A DNA stretch of 34,108 nt from Eubacterium ramulus. Lineage in GTDB: Bacteria > Bacillota > Clostridia > Lachnospirales > Lachnospiraceae. Position numbers and translations under genes: made by a program. How positions within the stretch are numbered: the first letter of the stretch is position 1; each line of letters starts with the position of its first letter. Below the pieces are notes generated by a model. The model was not told the origin of the DNA and did not search any database. It saw only the letters and a program-made list of their open reading frames with translations. The stretch lies in assembly GCF_003122485.1 (NCBI RefSeq), contig NZ_JRFU01000059.1, positions 1-34,108 on the forward strand. Direction: 5' to 3'. This document shows, piece by piece, positions 1 through 7,818 of this stretch.

Positions 1-47
1 GCTGACCAGAATCACGCACCAAGTCTCACGTGCGTTCGACTTGAATT
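1..47. repeat. Left copy of 47-bp terminal inverted repeat
   Basis: Bases 1-47 are the exact reverse complement of 34061-34107. The two copies diverge right after the AATT at the inner edge. Inside the repeat, ACGCAC (14-19) pairs with GTGCGT (30-35), and CAAGTC (20-25) pairs with GACTTG (38-43). The arms interlock in A-B-A'-B' order, the topology of a pseudoknot rather than of nested hairpins. It could be the end of a multicopy element at which assembly stopped, the arm of an invertible segment, or a retained linker. The sequence cannot separate these. Confidence 0.9.
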
Positions 48-115
48 ATCATAGAAATCAATCCTCTTTCAATGTAATGTCTGCCTTGCAAAAGAAAATT
101 AAAGTTTATTTCTTC

Positions 116-307
116 TCATTTGGAAACTGTTTCTGCCCCCAATACATCCACTCTGTTTTTTCTGATTCTTCTCAAGAATGCATATCCCACCAGACAAGCC
201 ACAAACTCTGTTATCGGGAATGTCCACCAAATCAGTGAAACACCTGCTATTCCTTTTATTACCGTTACAGCGACAGTCTTATTTTTAGTTCGTACTCTGT
301 TTTTCCT
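116..307 (-). pseudogene. C-terminal remnant of a MATE-family efflux transporter
   Basis: The minus strand holds an open frame of 63 codons ending in TGA at 116-118. It has no ATG, and a TAA at 308-310 lies just before it. The translation contains [20 protein letters not shown] followed by an arginine-rich [11 protein letters not shown] tail. This resembles the last transmembrane helix and basic cytoplasmic tail of MATE (NorM/DinF-like) drug/sodium antiporters, which are normally about 450 residues. Its first codons overlap the end of the alpha-galactosidase frame. I read it as the 3' scar of a deleted gene. The family call rests on one helix, so it is moderate at best. Confidence 0.45.
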
Positions 308-2522
308 TTAATAAATAAATTCTGGATTCAAAATCCGTACATGGCTCTGCACCTTGCGGAACTTCTCCTGCACTCACATCCGTAGTGATCAATCCAAGGT
401 TCATCAGTTCATCACCATAATGTTCTGTATTTGCCAGTTCATTCTCGTACAGTTTATCCGGATCCAATCCCTGTAGTTTTACGCAGCTATATGGCAGATT
501 TACACCATTCAGAACTCTGTAATAGCCAACAAGTGCTTTGCTTTTGTCTTCACTGACAACCATCCAGACCGTTTCATTTCCGTCAAACGGACTTTTCAAT
601 CTGTAAAATGTACCGAACTGAAGTAATTCACGATATTCCTTCATAAATCGGATCTGTGCTTTCACTTCTTCTATCTCTGCATCAGACAACTTATTCAAAT
701 CCAGTTCATAACCAAACGTTCCAAAATACGCAACATTTGCCCTTGTATGTAACGGTGTATTACGAAAAACCTGATGATTTGGTATTACAGATACATGGCT
801 TCCCATGCTGCTGAGCGGATAACACATGGATGTCCCATATTGTATTTTCAACCGTTCTACAGCATCTGAATCGTCACTAACCCATCCCTGCGGTGCATAA
901 TAAAGCATTCCTGGATCAAAACGCCCTCCTCCGCTTGCGCAGGACTCAAAAAGCACCTCCGGGAACGCTGAAGTCAGACGTTCGTACAGATCATAAACGC
1001 CCAAAATATAGCGATGAAAAATTTCTCCCTGCTGATCCGCCGGATATGCGATACTGTAACATTCCGTAATGCTCCGGTTCATATCCCATTTTATATAGGA
1101 TATGTTTGACTCAGAAAGCAATTTTGCAATCATCCCATAAATATAATCCACAATTTCTTTTCTTGAAAAATCCAGTACATATTGATATCTTCCATGAGAT
1201 ACTCGTCGTCCCGGTGTCTGTAACATCCAGTCTGGATGTTTTCTATACAGATCAGAATCTTTATTCACCATTTCCGGTTCAATCCAGAGACCAAATTTCA
1301 TTCCAAGTTCTTCGATTCGATCTGCAAGTCCACTGATTCCATTTGGCAGCAACTCCGGATTTGCAATCCAGTCTCCCAGTCCAGCGCGGTCGTTTCTTCT
1401 GGCACCAAACCAACCATCATCCAAAACAAATAATTCTACGCCACATTCTTTTGCTTTCCTTGCAATCGCAACCAGACGTTCTTCTGTAAAATCGAAATAA
1501 GTAGCTTCCCAGTTATTGATCAGAATCGGTCTGCATCGATCCCTCCAGTAGCCTCTGGCCAGACGTCTTCCGTAAAGCTTATGAAATGTCTGACTCATTC
1601 CATTTAATCCGTTCTCTGAATAGACCATGACTGCTTCCGGAGTTTGGAACATTTCTCCAGCTTCCAGTTTCAAGTCAAATCCTTCCGGATTTATTCCCGC
1701 TGTTACTCTTGTCACATTGTGCGTGTCTACTTCCGCCTGAATACGGAAATTGCCACTGTAGATCAGACTGAATCCGATTGTTTCTCCCCGATATTCATTC
1801 GTATGTTTTCTCCGTAAAACCATAAATGGATTGTGTTCATGAGAAGAATTTCCGCGCCTGCTGTCAATTGCTGTGATTCCCTGTTCCAATGTTCTTTCTT
1901 TTATATAGCGTTCTCTCGCCCATGCTCCTGATAGCTGCATCCACACATAATCCTGATCTGGGAGATCCAGACTCAGACTCATTACATTTAACAGATGCAC
2001 CGTTTCTGTTCCCGCATTTTTCACACAAACGCTCCGTGCAATTGCATTATACTCAGAAAAAACAGTATACAAAAGTTCCAGCAGCACTCCGGTCAATGCA
2101 TCTTTCAAATAAACCCGAAGTGTCATTGCTTCTTCGTCTGATTCTGTATAAGTAGCCGGAAGCCCCTGTAATTTTACCTTTCCCGCTGTAATCTCATATC
2201 CTTCATACACAAATTCTGAGATTCGACTTCCATTTTTTTGCAATATTTCAATTGCAGGATGTCTGTAATCCGTTGTCCCGTATACCGGATATTCCTGCCT
2301 GATATGCTCCAGAGAAAAATTCCGGTCATCCTCATATATATACGAAGTCATGGGACGCTGACATTCTTCGACCAGATAAGAAAAATCTGCCTTATCATGA
2401 ATTCTTTTTCCAAAATAAAGGTGTCCCATATGTCCGTTTTTTAATACGCACATAATGTAACTTATTTTGTCATTATATAAATGAAATGTTTTTGTTTCTT
2501 TGTGAAATACAATATTTCTCAT
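285..2522 (-). CDS. Alpha-galactosidase, glycoside hydrolase family 36
   Basis: Cleaves terminal alpha-1,6-galactose from raffinose-type sugars and galactomannan side chains, probably in the cytoplasm since no signal peptide is seen. It has 745 residues, the usual GH36 length. An N-terminal beta-sandwich region leads into the (beta/alpha)8 barrel from about residue 330. Visible motifs are LDDGWFG (367-373), KWDMNR with the expected nucleophile D480, CASGGGRFD (528-536) and SDDSDA with the expected acid/base D550. The 70-residue spacing between the two aspartates matches characterised bacterial GH36 enzymes. I chose the ATG at 2522 over a TTG five codons upstream because GGAGGAG sits just before it. 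It lies 45 bases after the phosphodiesterase gene and may be cotranscribed. No sugar transporter or regulator is adjacent. Confidence 0.95.
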   Translation of the reverse strand: MRNIVFHKETKTFHLYNDKISYIMCVLKNGHMGHLYFGKRIHDKADFSYLVEECQRPMTSYIYEDDRNFSLEHIRQEYPVYGTTDYRHPAIEILQKNGSRISEFVYEGYEITAGKVKLQGLPATYTESDEEAMTLRVYLKDALTGVLLELLYTVFSEYNAIARSVCVKNAGTETVHLLNVMSLSLDLPDQDYVWMQLSGAWARERYIKERTLEQGITAIDSRRGNSSHEHNPFMVLRRKHTNEYRGETIGFSLIYSGNFRIQAEVDTHNVTRVTAGINPEGFDLKLEAGEMFQTPEAVMVYSENGLNGMSQTFHKLYGRRLARGYWRDRCRPILINNWEATYFDFTEERLVAIARKAKECGVELFVLDDGWFGARRNDRAGLGDWIANPELLPNGISGLADRIEELGMKFGLWIEPEMVNKDSDLYRKHPDWMLQTPGRRVSHGRYQYVLDFSRKEIVDYIYGMIAKLLSESNISYIKWDMNRSITECYSIAYPADQQGEIFHRYILGVYDLYERLTSAFPEVLFESCASGGGRFDPGMLYYAPQGWVSDDSDAVERLKIQYGTSMCYPLSSMGSHVSVIPNHQVFRNTPLHTRANVAYFGTFGYELDLNKLSDAEIEEVKAQIRFMKEYRELLQFGTFYRLKSPFDGNETVWMVVSEDKSKALVGYYRVLNGVNLPYSCVKLQGLDPDKLYENELANTEHYGDELMNLGLITTDVSAGEVPQGAEPCTDFESRIYLLKEKQSTN

Positions 2523-2567
2523 AAATGTCTCCTCCAACAGATGCTACCAAATAGCTACATGAAAAAA

Positions 2568-3113
2568 TCAGTTAAAGCAATACCGCATCTGTTCTGTTCC
2601 CTGTAAATTTTTCCATATAAATTTGCCATTTTCATATATCATATATCCATGCCAACTTTCCTCTTTTGGAATAGAAACAGATCCGGGATTCATATAAATA
2701 TAATCCGGATGCTCTACGCATTTTGGTACATGGGTATGCCCATTCAGCAAAATGTCTCCTTTCTGAAGAGGTGGCAGATTGCCCTCATTAAAATGATGAC
2801 CATGTGTGGCATAAATTATATTTTTTTCATCTGCAATCACACAATAATCTGCCAGAACCGGGAACTCCAATACCATCTGATCTACTTCCGTATCACAATT
2901 TCCCCGCACACAGAGAATGTCCTGTTTACGTTGATTTAACAATGTAATTACTTCCTTTGGATTGTAGGCTTTTGGCAGATCATTTCTTGGACCATGGTAC
3001 AAAATGTCACCAAGCAATAATAACCGGTCTGCTTTTTCTATGTCGTATGCTTCCAGCAATTCTCTGCAATAATATGCTGATCCATGAATATCTGATGCGA
3101 TCATCCATTTCAT
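2568..3113 (-). CDS. yfcE: YfcE-type metallophosphodiesterase
   Basis: A 181-residue calcineurin-like phosphoesterase of the YfcE/MJ0936 family, which hydrolyses phosphodiester bonds with two bound metal ions; the physiological substrate is unknown. All metal-binding motifs are present in order: SDIHG near the N-terminus, LLGDILYHG, GNCD, THGHHF and NGHTHVP. MNPGSVSIPK near the C-terminus is also typical. Length and single-domain form fit the family. GGAGG lies ten bases before the ATG. The gene follows the metallo-beta-lactamase gene by 94 AT-rich bases and precedes alpha-galactosidase. The neighbours give no clear pathway. The cytoplasmic location is inferred from the lack of a signal sequence. 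Confidence 0.93.
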   Translation of the reverse strand: MKWMIASDIHGSAYYCRELLEAYDIEKADRLLLLGDILYHGPRNDLPKAYNPKEVITLLNQRKQDILCVRGNCDTEVDQMVLEFPVLADYCVIADEKNIIYATHGHHFNEGNLPPLQKGDILLNGHTHVPKCVEHPDYIYMNPGSVSIPKEESWHGYMIYENGKFIWKNLQGTEQMRYCFN

Positions 3114-3207
3114 AAGTATTTTCCTCCACGTATCGTATTTACCAAATCTATATTATTATGCTTATGTTTTTGCGTTTTATAATAATAGTTACTAAATAAT
3201 ATTTTCT

Positions 3208-4008
3208 TTAAAGAACCAATGTCTCCAAATCTTCTGGTACAAAAATAGTTCCATTGAAATACTTTCTTCCCTCATTTTGATAAAGTTCTTTTCTCAGCAA
3301 CAGATTTTTGTCTTCTGTGTGATATAACAGCAGATTTTTTACATGCAATTCTTCTGCCAGTTTACTTGCATCTGCCACTGTGGAATGATGCTTCTCATAC
3401 GGATGAAAAATATCTGCTTCGCTCTCCAGACAGAATGCTTCATGTAATAACCATGTGCTGTTCTCTGCGTACTGTTTTTCACATGGATTATATGGCTCAT
3501 CGCCGCAACAGGTAAGTTTTTCTCCATTTCCCAGTTCCATACAGAAACCGAATTGTTTCGCTTTCGTCGACTGGATATCGAAGAACGTAACTTTTTTAGA
3601 TAAAATGCTGACAGACTCATCATCTGCAACGGAAATGAGATGCAAACGTTTTCCAATAAATGCAACATCTTTCTTTTGCAGAAGTTTCTCTGCCAGATCC
3701 TTCAATAGCTCAATTACTTCTTCATGTGCATAGATTGTCGCATCTCCTTCGTATTCACCCTGTCTCATGTGCTGGCAGATCATCCGCATCATCCAAATGA
3801 TACCAGTAATATGATCAATATGCTTGTGCGTCACAAAAATGGTTTTGATATCTTTCCAGTTAATTCCGGCATGTTTTAACTGATGCAGTATCGTACTTCC
3901 ACCACCACCGTCTACCATAAAATATTTCTGATCTTCCTGTAATACAAAGCAGGTATTGTAGCACTCCGTCACAAGCGCATTTCCTGTTCCAAGCATTGTG
4001 AGTTCCAT
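3208..4008 (-). CDS. MBL-fold metal-dependent hydrolase (RNase Z-like)
   Basis: A 266-residue metallo-beta-lactamase-fold protein. The N-terminus MELTMLGTGNALV and the zinc motif THKHIDH match the RNase Z/arylsulfatase-like branch. A later GDEP aspartate, the HEAF and KHHST histidines and a near-terminal YHTED complete the metal site. Related proteins are tRNA 3'-processing nucleases or phosphodiesterases, but this one lacks an obvious long exosite arm, so the substrate is uncertain. The ATG at 4008 is preferred to a TTG seven codons earlier because GAAGGAG precedes it with good spacing. An extended -10 (TGTTATAAT) lies about 36 bases upstream and is divergent from the promoter of the GNAT gene. 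Confidence 0.85.
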   Translation of the reverse strand: MELTMLGTGNALVTECYNTCFVLQEDQKYFMVDGGGGSTILHQLKHAGINWKDIKTIFVTHKHIDHITGIIWMMRMICQHMRQGEYEGDATIYAHEEVIELLKDLAEKLLQKKDVAFIGKRLHLISVADDESVSILSKKVTFFDIQSTKAKQFGFCMELGNGEKLTCCGDEPYNPCEKQYAENSTWLLHEAFCLESEADIFHPYEKHHSTVADASKLAEELHVKNLLLYHTEDKNLLLRKELYQNEGRKYFNGTIFVPEDLETLVL

Positions 4009-4043
4009 AATTTTCTCCTTCTGAATCAAAAAACTATGGGAAC

Positions 4044-4052
4044 ATTATAACA
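4044..4052 (-). promoter_or_regulatory. Extended -10 promoter for the MBL hydrolase
   Basis: On the minus strand TGTTATAAT forms a perfect extended -10 element. The -35 region is weak. It sits about 36 bases upstream of the ATG at 4008, with no other gene between. Confidence 0.5.
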
Positions 4053-4088
4053 CATATGATTTGTAAATACATATTTTTTCCATTCCTC

Positions 4089-4117
4089 TACACATTTCTA
4101 TCACGCAATGTTATAAT
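4089..4117 (+). promoter_or_regulatory. Sigma-A-type promoter for the GNAT gene
   Basis: TACACA (4089-4094) matches four of six -35 consensus bases. It is separated by 17 bases from a perfect TATAAT at 4112-4117, 39 bases before the start codon. Confidence 0.55.
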
Positions 4118-4155
4118 ATACAAACATGATACGAAAACATTATTGAGGTGAAAAA

Positions 4156-4638
4156 ATGACTATACGAACTGCTACTATGAATGACTTAAATGCGATCACT
4201 GCTGTGGAAGCAGAATGTTTTCCGGCGGCAGAAGCGGCTTCCAGAGAAGAATTTTCCAAACGACTGACATATTATAACGACCATTTCTGGTTGATGTTTG
4301 ATGAAGATAAACTCATTGCCTTTGTGGATGGATTTGTAACAGATGAAGAAACTCTGACCGACGAAATGTTCCATGACGCTTCCCTGCACAACCCTAACGG
4401 CGCATGGCAGATGATTTTTGGTGTAAATACGATTCCTGATTATCGCAAACATGGCTATGCCGGTGAACTGATCAAATCCTGCATTGCAGACGCAAAAGCG
4501 CAGGGCCGAAAAGGACTTGTTCTGACCTGCAAAGAAAAATTGCTGCACTACTATGCAAAATTCGGTTTTGTAAACGAAGGACTTTCTGAATCCGATCATG
4601 GCGGCGCAGAATGGTATCAGATGCGTATTACATTTTAA
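4156..4638 (+). CDS. GNAT-family N-acetyltransferase
   Basis: A 160-residue single-domain Gcn5-related acetyltransferase that moves acetyl from acetyl-CoA to an unknown amine. The acetyl-CoA pyrophosphate loop is seen as RKHGYAGEL, followed by a long helix and the C-terminal strand and helix with LHYYAKFGFV. The N-terminal IRTATMNDLNAITAVEAECF is the usual first strand and helix. Subfamily resemblance is to acetyltransferases with serotonin- or diamine-type substrates, but the substrate cannot be set from sequence. GAGGTG precedes the ATG, a promoter with a perfect -10 lies just upstream, and a strong terminator begins directly after the stop, so it is transcribed alone. Confidence 0.9.
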   Translation: MTIRTATMNDLNAITAVEAECFPAAEAASREEFSKRLTYYNDHFWLMFDEDKLIAFVDGFVTDEETLTDEMFHDASLHNPNGAWQMIFGVNTIPDYRKHGYAGELIKSCIADAKAQGRKGLVLTCKEKLLHYYAKFGFVNEGLSESDHGGAEWYQMRITF

Positions 4639-4664
4639 AAAGGAGCCATTTTCGGCTCCTTTTG
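4638..4664 (+). terminator. Rho-independent terminator after the GNAT gene
   Basis: AAAAGGAGCC pairs with GGCTCCTTTT around a six-base loop (ATTTTC), directly after the stop codon. The T-run is in the right place for the plus strand. Confidence 0.85.
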
Positions 4665-4669
4665 CTTCT

Positions 4670-4919
4670 CATATAGAATATTTTCTAAAGATAGCATACT
4701 AAGAAATAAATTACTTAACATCCTTAATCCACTGGTCAATCTGGCTTTGTGGTGTCTTTTTGTTGTTGCCTCCTGTGCATTTCTTTTTCTGTTGGTATCA
4801 TAGCACTTGGAGTTCACTCCATGTCAAGAAATTTTATTCGCTCTACCGTAAAATGTAATGGCAACTTCCTGCTTATAGGACTTAATTCCGGGTAGCTGAC
4901 GTTAGCCTTATATGACATT
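4670..4919. other. Noncoding or decayed 250-bp stretch
   Basis: No convincing gene is seen between the GNAT terminator and the end of the DUF1287 gene. The plus strand has a stop-free hydrophobic frame (4672-4803) with no start codon, containing NPLVNLALWCLFVV, which could be the tail of a lost membrane protein. The minus strand has a 34-codon ATG frame four bases after the DUF1287 stop. Neither matches a family I know. Confidence 0.3.
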
Positions 4920-5570
4920 CTACTTCCAACGATAATGTCCCACAATATCATCCCGTTTTTCCAAAATATCCTGTTCATAGGATTTCTGCCACGGATCATT
5001 GTGATGAATCACATATGAAACACCATTTTTATTTCTTCGGTCTGAAACAATCCCGATATGCTTTTGAAAAATGATGATATCTCCGCCCTGCCACTGCTCT
5101 GTTTTGGAAACATCGGTGGTCAGGCTTTCTGCATTATTGGCAAAAAACACCTGTAGATTTTTCACTCTGCGAAAGTCAATGTTTGAATCTGGCTCTTGGA
5201 TATCATAATCTTCCGGATGATTCTGAATGTCTTCATTTACAAGCTGCATCAGATCATAACCGGCAGCCTGCATTGCAAATGCTACCACATCCGTACACAC
5301 ACCATAATTATCATTCGAATAACCACTGTTATAATATTTACTCTTATACTTCGGTTTTGTGTTAATATAATCCAAAGCTCCCTGAAGGATGTCTGTCTGA
5401 TCGTCAATGTCATCCTGATCATAATCTATGGAGCTGTGCACTTGCTCATACTTTTGTTCGGATAAATCAGGTAACCTTTTCGGAGAAGTATGCTGATATC
5501 GAAGGAAAATGCCAATAACTATGACGACTACTATCACAAGTATAATAAAAATAAATTTCTTCTTTTTCAT
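4920..5570 (-). CDS. DUF1287 domain protein, membrane-anchored
   Basis: A 216-residue protein. Lysines at 2-5 and a hydrophobic segment at about 6-23 form an uncleaved signal anchor or signal peptide, so the rest lies outside the membrane. From about residue 50 it has the DUF1287 pattern: DDQTDILQGALDYI, YSNDNYGVCTDVV, IDFRRVKNLQVFF, GGDIIIFQKHIGIVSD and VGHYRWK. The conserved Cys in GVCTDV and His in KHIGIVSD recall NlpC/P60-like papain-fold hydrolases, so a cell-wall or peptide hydrolase role is plausible; that is inference, as the family has no settled function. It lies at the end of a minus-strand run, downstream of a broken nitrilase gene. Confidence 0.85.
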   Translation of the reverse strand: MKKKKFIFIILVIVVVIVIGIFLRYQHTSPKRLPDLSEQKYEQVHSSIDYDQDDIDDQTDILQGALDYINTKPKYKSKYYNSGYSNDNYGVCTDVVAFAMQAAGYDLMQLVNEDIQNHPEDYDIQEPDSNIDFRRVKNLQVFFANNAESLTTDVSKTEQWQGGDIIIFQKHIGIVSDRRNKNGVSYVIHHNDPWQKSYEQDILEKRDDIVGHYRWK

Positions 5571-5600
5571 AAAATCTAACCTATATATTGTTCTGGTCTT

Positions 5601-6005
5601 CTAAGAGACAAGTAATTCATCTGACGGGGTATAATAATCCTGCTCGTAAAATTTTTCATTCTGAGCAATGTATACCATTTTTGCAATATCTAAAATTTTT
5701 CCATTTGGTGCAATCCATAGGGACGCATCATAGCGGGCATTTTGGGATTGCAGATACACATTTGGAGACAAATAATAATTATGTGTTTTTGCTTTTTCTG
5801 AAAATTTCTGTAGAGCAATATCATCCATCTCTATACAATAATTGTCGACACAACGCTTTTCATATTATGGGAAAAACGGTGTCAGTTGTATTTCCGGAAA
5901 AAAGACCAAGTCACAATTTTTTGCCATCTCACAATACTTCAGGCTTTTGTCAAGATTTGCCGTTAGGTCGTTTGTCATACTCATTTGTACAAGTCCAAGT
6001 TTCAT
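5601..6005 (-). pseudogene. Carbon-nitrogen hydrolase (nitrilase) pseudogene
   Basis: Starting from the ATG at 6005, preceded by GGAGAG, the frame reads MKLGLVQMSMTNDLTANLDK and then LVFFPEIQLTPFFP. This matches the nitrilase N-terminus, with the catalytic Glu at residue 38. A TAA at 5865-5867 then interrupts the frame. The same frame continues with NYYLSPNVYLQSQ, ASLWIAPNGKILDIAK and YEQDYYTPSDE, which carries the catalytic Lys region, and stops at 5601. That is about 134 codons, against 260-300 for the family. The part with the catalytic Cys is missing. The single stop could come from CAA to TAA. It follows the acetyltransferase gene and was probably once in its operon. Confidence 0.8.
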
Positions 6006-6067
6006 GTGTTTTTCTCTCCAATTCTTTGTAAATGATGGCTTTACTAAGTTTGTCCGCCATTAGAATA

Positions 6068-6721
6068 TCAGCAATCTGAATTTTTAAATGAATTTATTTC
6101 GTTTTGCAGATATTCAAAAAATAACCCGATATGATAGCCATCCGCTACCGCATGAGCAATCGTAATATTTACGGGCATATCTATTCTATTACCATTTTTT
6201 TCATATTTTCCCATCGTAATAATTGGGAAAAAAGTCGGTTCCCCATTTGCCACTCTGCTTCCATAACCAGTAAAAGCCGTCCAAGGTGTACAGGAGATAC
6301 AATAAAAATTTGCCGGTTGTTGTTCTTTTACTTTAATTCCTTTTTTATCCTTATAAGTATGCATATCTGTTGTTATATTCTGAAAGCATTTTTCAAAATC
6401 TTCCTCATATTCCGACCAGCAATCGGAAAAAGTTTTGTCATCCTGATGGAAAATCGTATAGTTTGGATTTATTTTATCCCATACGCATAAATTTCCTTCG
6501 TTGTCCCGAAACATCTTAAAATTCTCTATTTTATTAAGAACTTTGGAAACAATATAAATTACAGTCGGATAAAACTTATAGTTGTGTGTATGACAAAAAT
6601 CCAATAAATTTTTAACATCAATTGGTGCTGTCATATTTACTTCAATTTTTAACTTTTCTGTATAGTAACGATAATGTTCTTTACGCGCCCAATTTTCAAT
6701 ATCTATCTTTTCATAATTCAT
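6068..6721 (-). CDS. Type-A chloramphenicol O-acetyltransferase-like enzyme
   Basis: A 217-residue CatA-family protein, close to the usual 210-220. The family forms cytoplasmic trimers that acetylate chloramphenicol with acetyl-CoA. Matching segments are KIDIENWARKEHY at the N-terminus, FYPTVIYIVSKVLN, GNLCVWDKINPNYTIFH, SCTPWTAFTGY and HAVADGYH. H190 fits the catalytic His, S143 the Ser that steadies the transition state, and D194 the structural Asp; the 47-residue Ser-His spacing is as in CAT III. Classical enzymes have two histidines (HHAV.DG), and here the first is Ala. It may be a true resistance enzyme or a related acetyltransferase with another substrate. It begins 19 bases after the DUF1835 gene, which suggests cotranscription. 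Confidence 0.85.
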   Translation of the reverse strand: MNYEKIDIENWARKEHYRYYTEKLKIEVNMTAPIDVKNLLDFCHTHNYKFYPTVIYIVSKVLNKIENFKMFRDNEGNLCVWDKINPNYTIFHQDDKTFSDCWSEYEEDFEKCFQNITTDMHTYKDKKGIKVKEQQPANFYCISCTPWTAFTGYGSRVANGEPTFFPIITMGKYEKNGNRIDMPVNITIAHAVADGYHIGLFFEYLQNEINSFKNSDC

Positions 6722-6739
6722 AAATTATACCATCCCTTT

Positions 6740-7651
6740 TCATTTAAATCTCTCCATCCGTTCACTTGAACGCTTAATAACTCTCGCATATGTATTTGCA
6801 GAATCTTCCACAATCAAAATATCGCCGCGATCAATATAATATTCAATCCGTTTTGCATACCACCAGTCTCCTACTCCCAACATTGAAGTTCCAAGAATAT
6901 CACCAATTACCCTTGCTTCTTTTCGTGGTTTATCTGACAGATGCTTCCAGATCAGAAAATCATAAAAATCTTCCGGAACACTTATCAATTGTCCACTGAT
7001 TACTGCACGCAACGGCGCATTTTCACTCACCAGATCCGTCCAATTCTGTGCATACATCCGAAATTCATCCTCTGTCAATATTTTCTCATAAGATAAAAAT
7101 CCGGCAAATTCTTCTGCTGCCACTTCGCCCCAGTTGGCATAACTTACAATACAATCTTCACGAACAACATGTTCCGGTAATTTTACCACATGAACTTCTA
7201 CTTGATATTTCAGCAATAACTGACAGATCTGATAAAATCCACATCTGGAATACGGCGCATCGCTGTACCAGATACGAACTGCTTCACAATCTTCCAGATA
7301 TTCCTGCAAACGTGATAAATCCGATGTGTAATGTTCAAACATTTCCTGTAATTCTGATTCGTAATTGTCCTCGCCATCCCACTGATTTTGATTGTAAAGC
7401 GATAGAATCAGATTCTTGCGATAACTTCCAGTAATCTCTTTTTGAATATCTCCAATATCAAGTAAAAATCCAAGGCAGACTACTTCTGTTGAACTACCCT
7501 CTATCCAACTATAGTCTTTTTTCTCCGGTACTTTTCTTTTTCCTGCTCCAAAGCATGCCGTTGGACCATCATTTGAACTAACATAGATTTGCTCACATTT
7601 TGCCGCCTTCATGGAAGCAGCTTCGCTTTCACCGAATAAAATTTCTATCAT
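6740..7651 (-). CDS. DUF1835/DUF3658 domain protein
   Basis: A 303-residue protein of unknown function. The N-terminus MIEILFGESEAASMKAAK and following acidic region fit DUF1835. The end, VIGDILGTSMLGVGDWWYAK and EYYIDRGDILIVED, fits DUF3658. The pair is common as a two-domain protein in Firmicutes. I see no signal peptide, membrane segment or catalytic motif I can name. AGAGGG lies eight bases before the ATG. It heads a run with the CatA-like gene and the nitrilase pseudogene. Confidence 0.75.
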   Translation of the reverse strand: MIEILFGESEAASMKAAKCEQIYVSSNDGPTACFGAGKRKVPEKKDYSWIEGSSTEVVCLGFLLDIGDIQKEITGSYRKNLILSLYNQNQWDGEDNYESELQEMFEHYTSDLSRLQEYLEDCEAVRIWYSDAPYSRCGFYQICQLLLKYQVEVHVVKLPEHVVREDCIVSYANWGEVAAEEFAGFLSYEKILTEDEFRMYAQNWTDLVSENAPLRAVISGQLISVPEDFYDFLIWKHLSDKPRKEARVIGDILGTSMLGVGDWWYAKRIEYYIDRGDILIVEDSANTYARVIKRSSERMERFK

Positions 7652-7818
7652 ATATTATGCCCTCTATATTATACAAACTGATTTGTCCAATAATATTTCT
7701 CGGATAATAAATATCATTGAATTTAACAGATGCAATCGTAATCTTTATCATTAAACCAACTGTTATATCACTACTATTTAATCAATACAGATATCCCGTC
7801 TGTTTTGATTTTTACCAC

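Noticed and set aside
3339-3668. Longer alternative frames over real genes, for example inside the MBL hydrolase and inside ltaE
   Set aside because: They lie fully inside genes with clear family motifs and have no ribosome sites or similarity of their own.
4672-4803. Hydrophobic plus-strand frame after the GNAT terminator
   Set aside because: T-rich DNA often gives hydrophobic stop-free frames. There is no start codon and no family match, so it is only mentioned in the region entry.
4814-4918. 34-codon ATG frame directly after the DUF1287 gene on the minus strand
   Set aside because: Only a weak ribosome site inside the previous gene and no recognisable sequence; it could be chance.
5951-6058. 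Short minus-strand frame beginning MADKLSKAIIYKELERK upstream of the nitrilase remnant
   Set aside because: No ribosome site of its own, and it overlaps the better supported nitrilase start out of frame.
7652-7818. TATAAT near 7670 as a promoter of the DUF1835 gene
   Set aside because: It lies too close to the start codon and has no -35 at 16-18 bases, so it was not listed.
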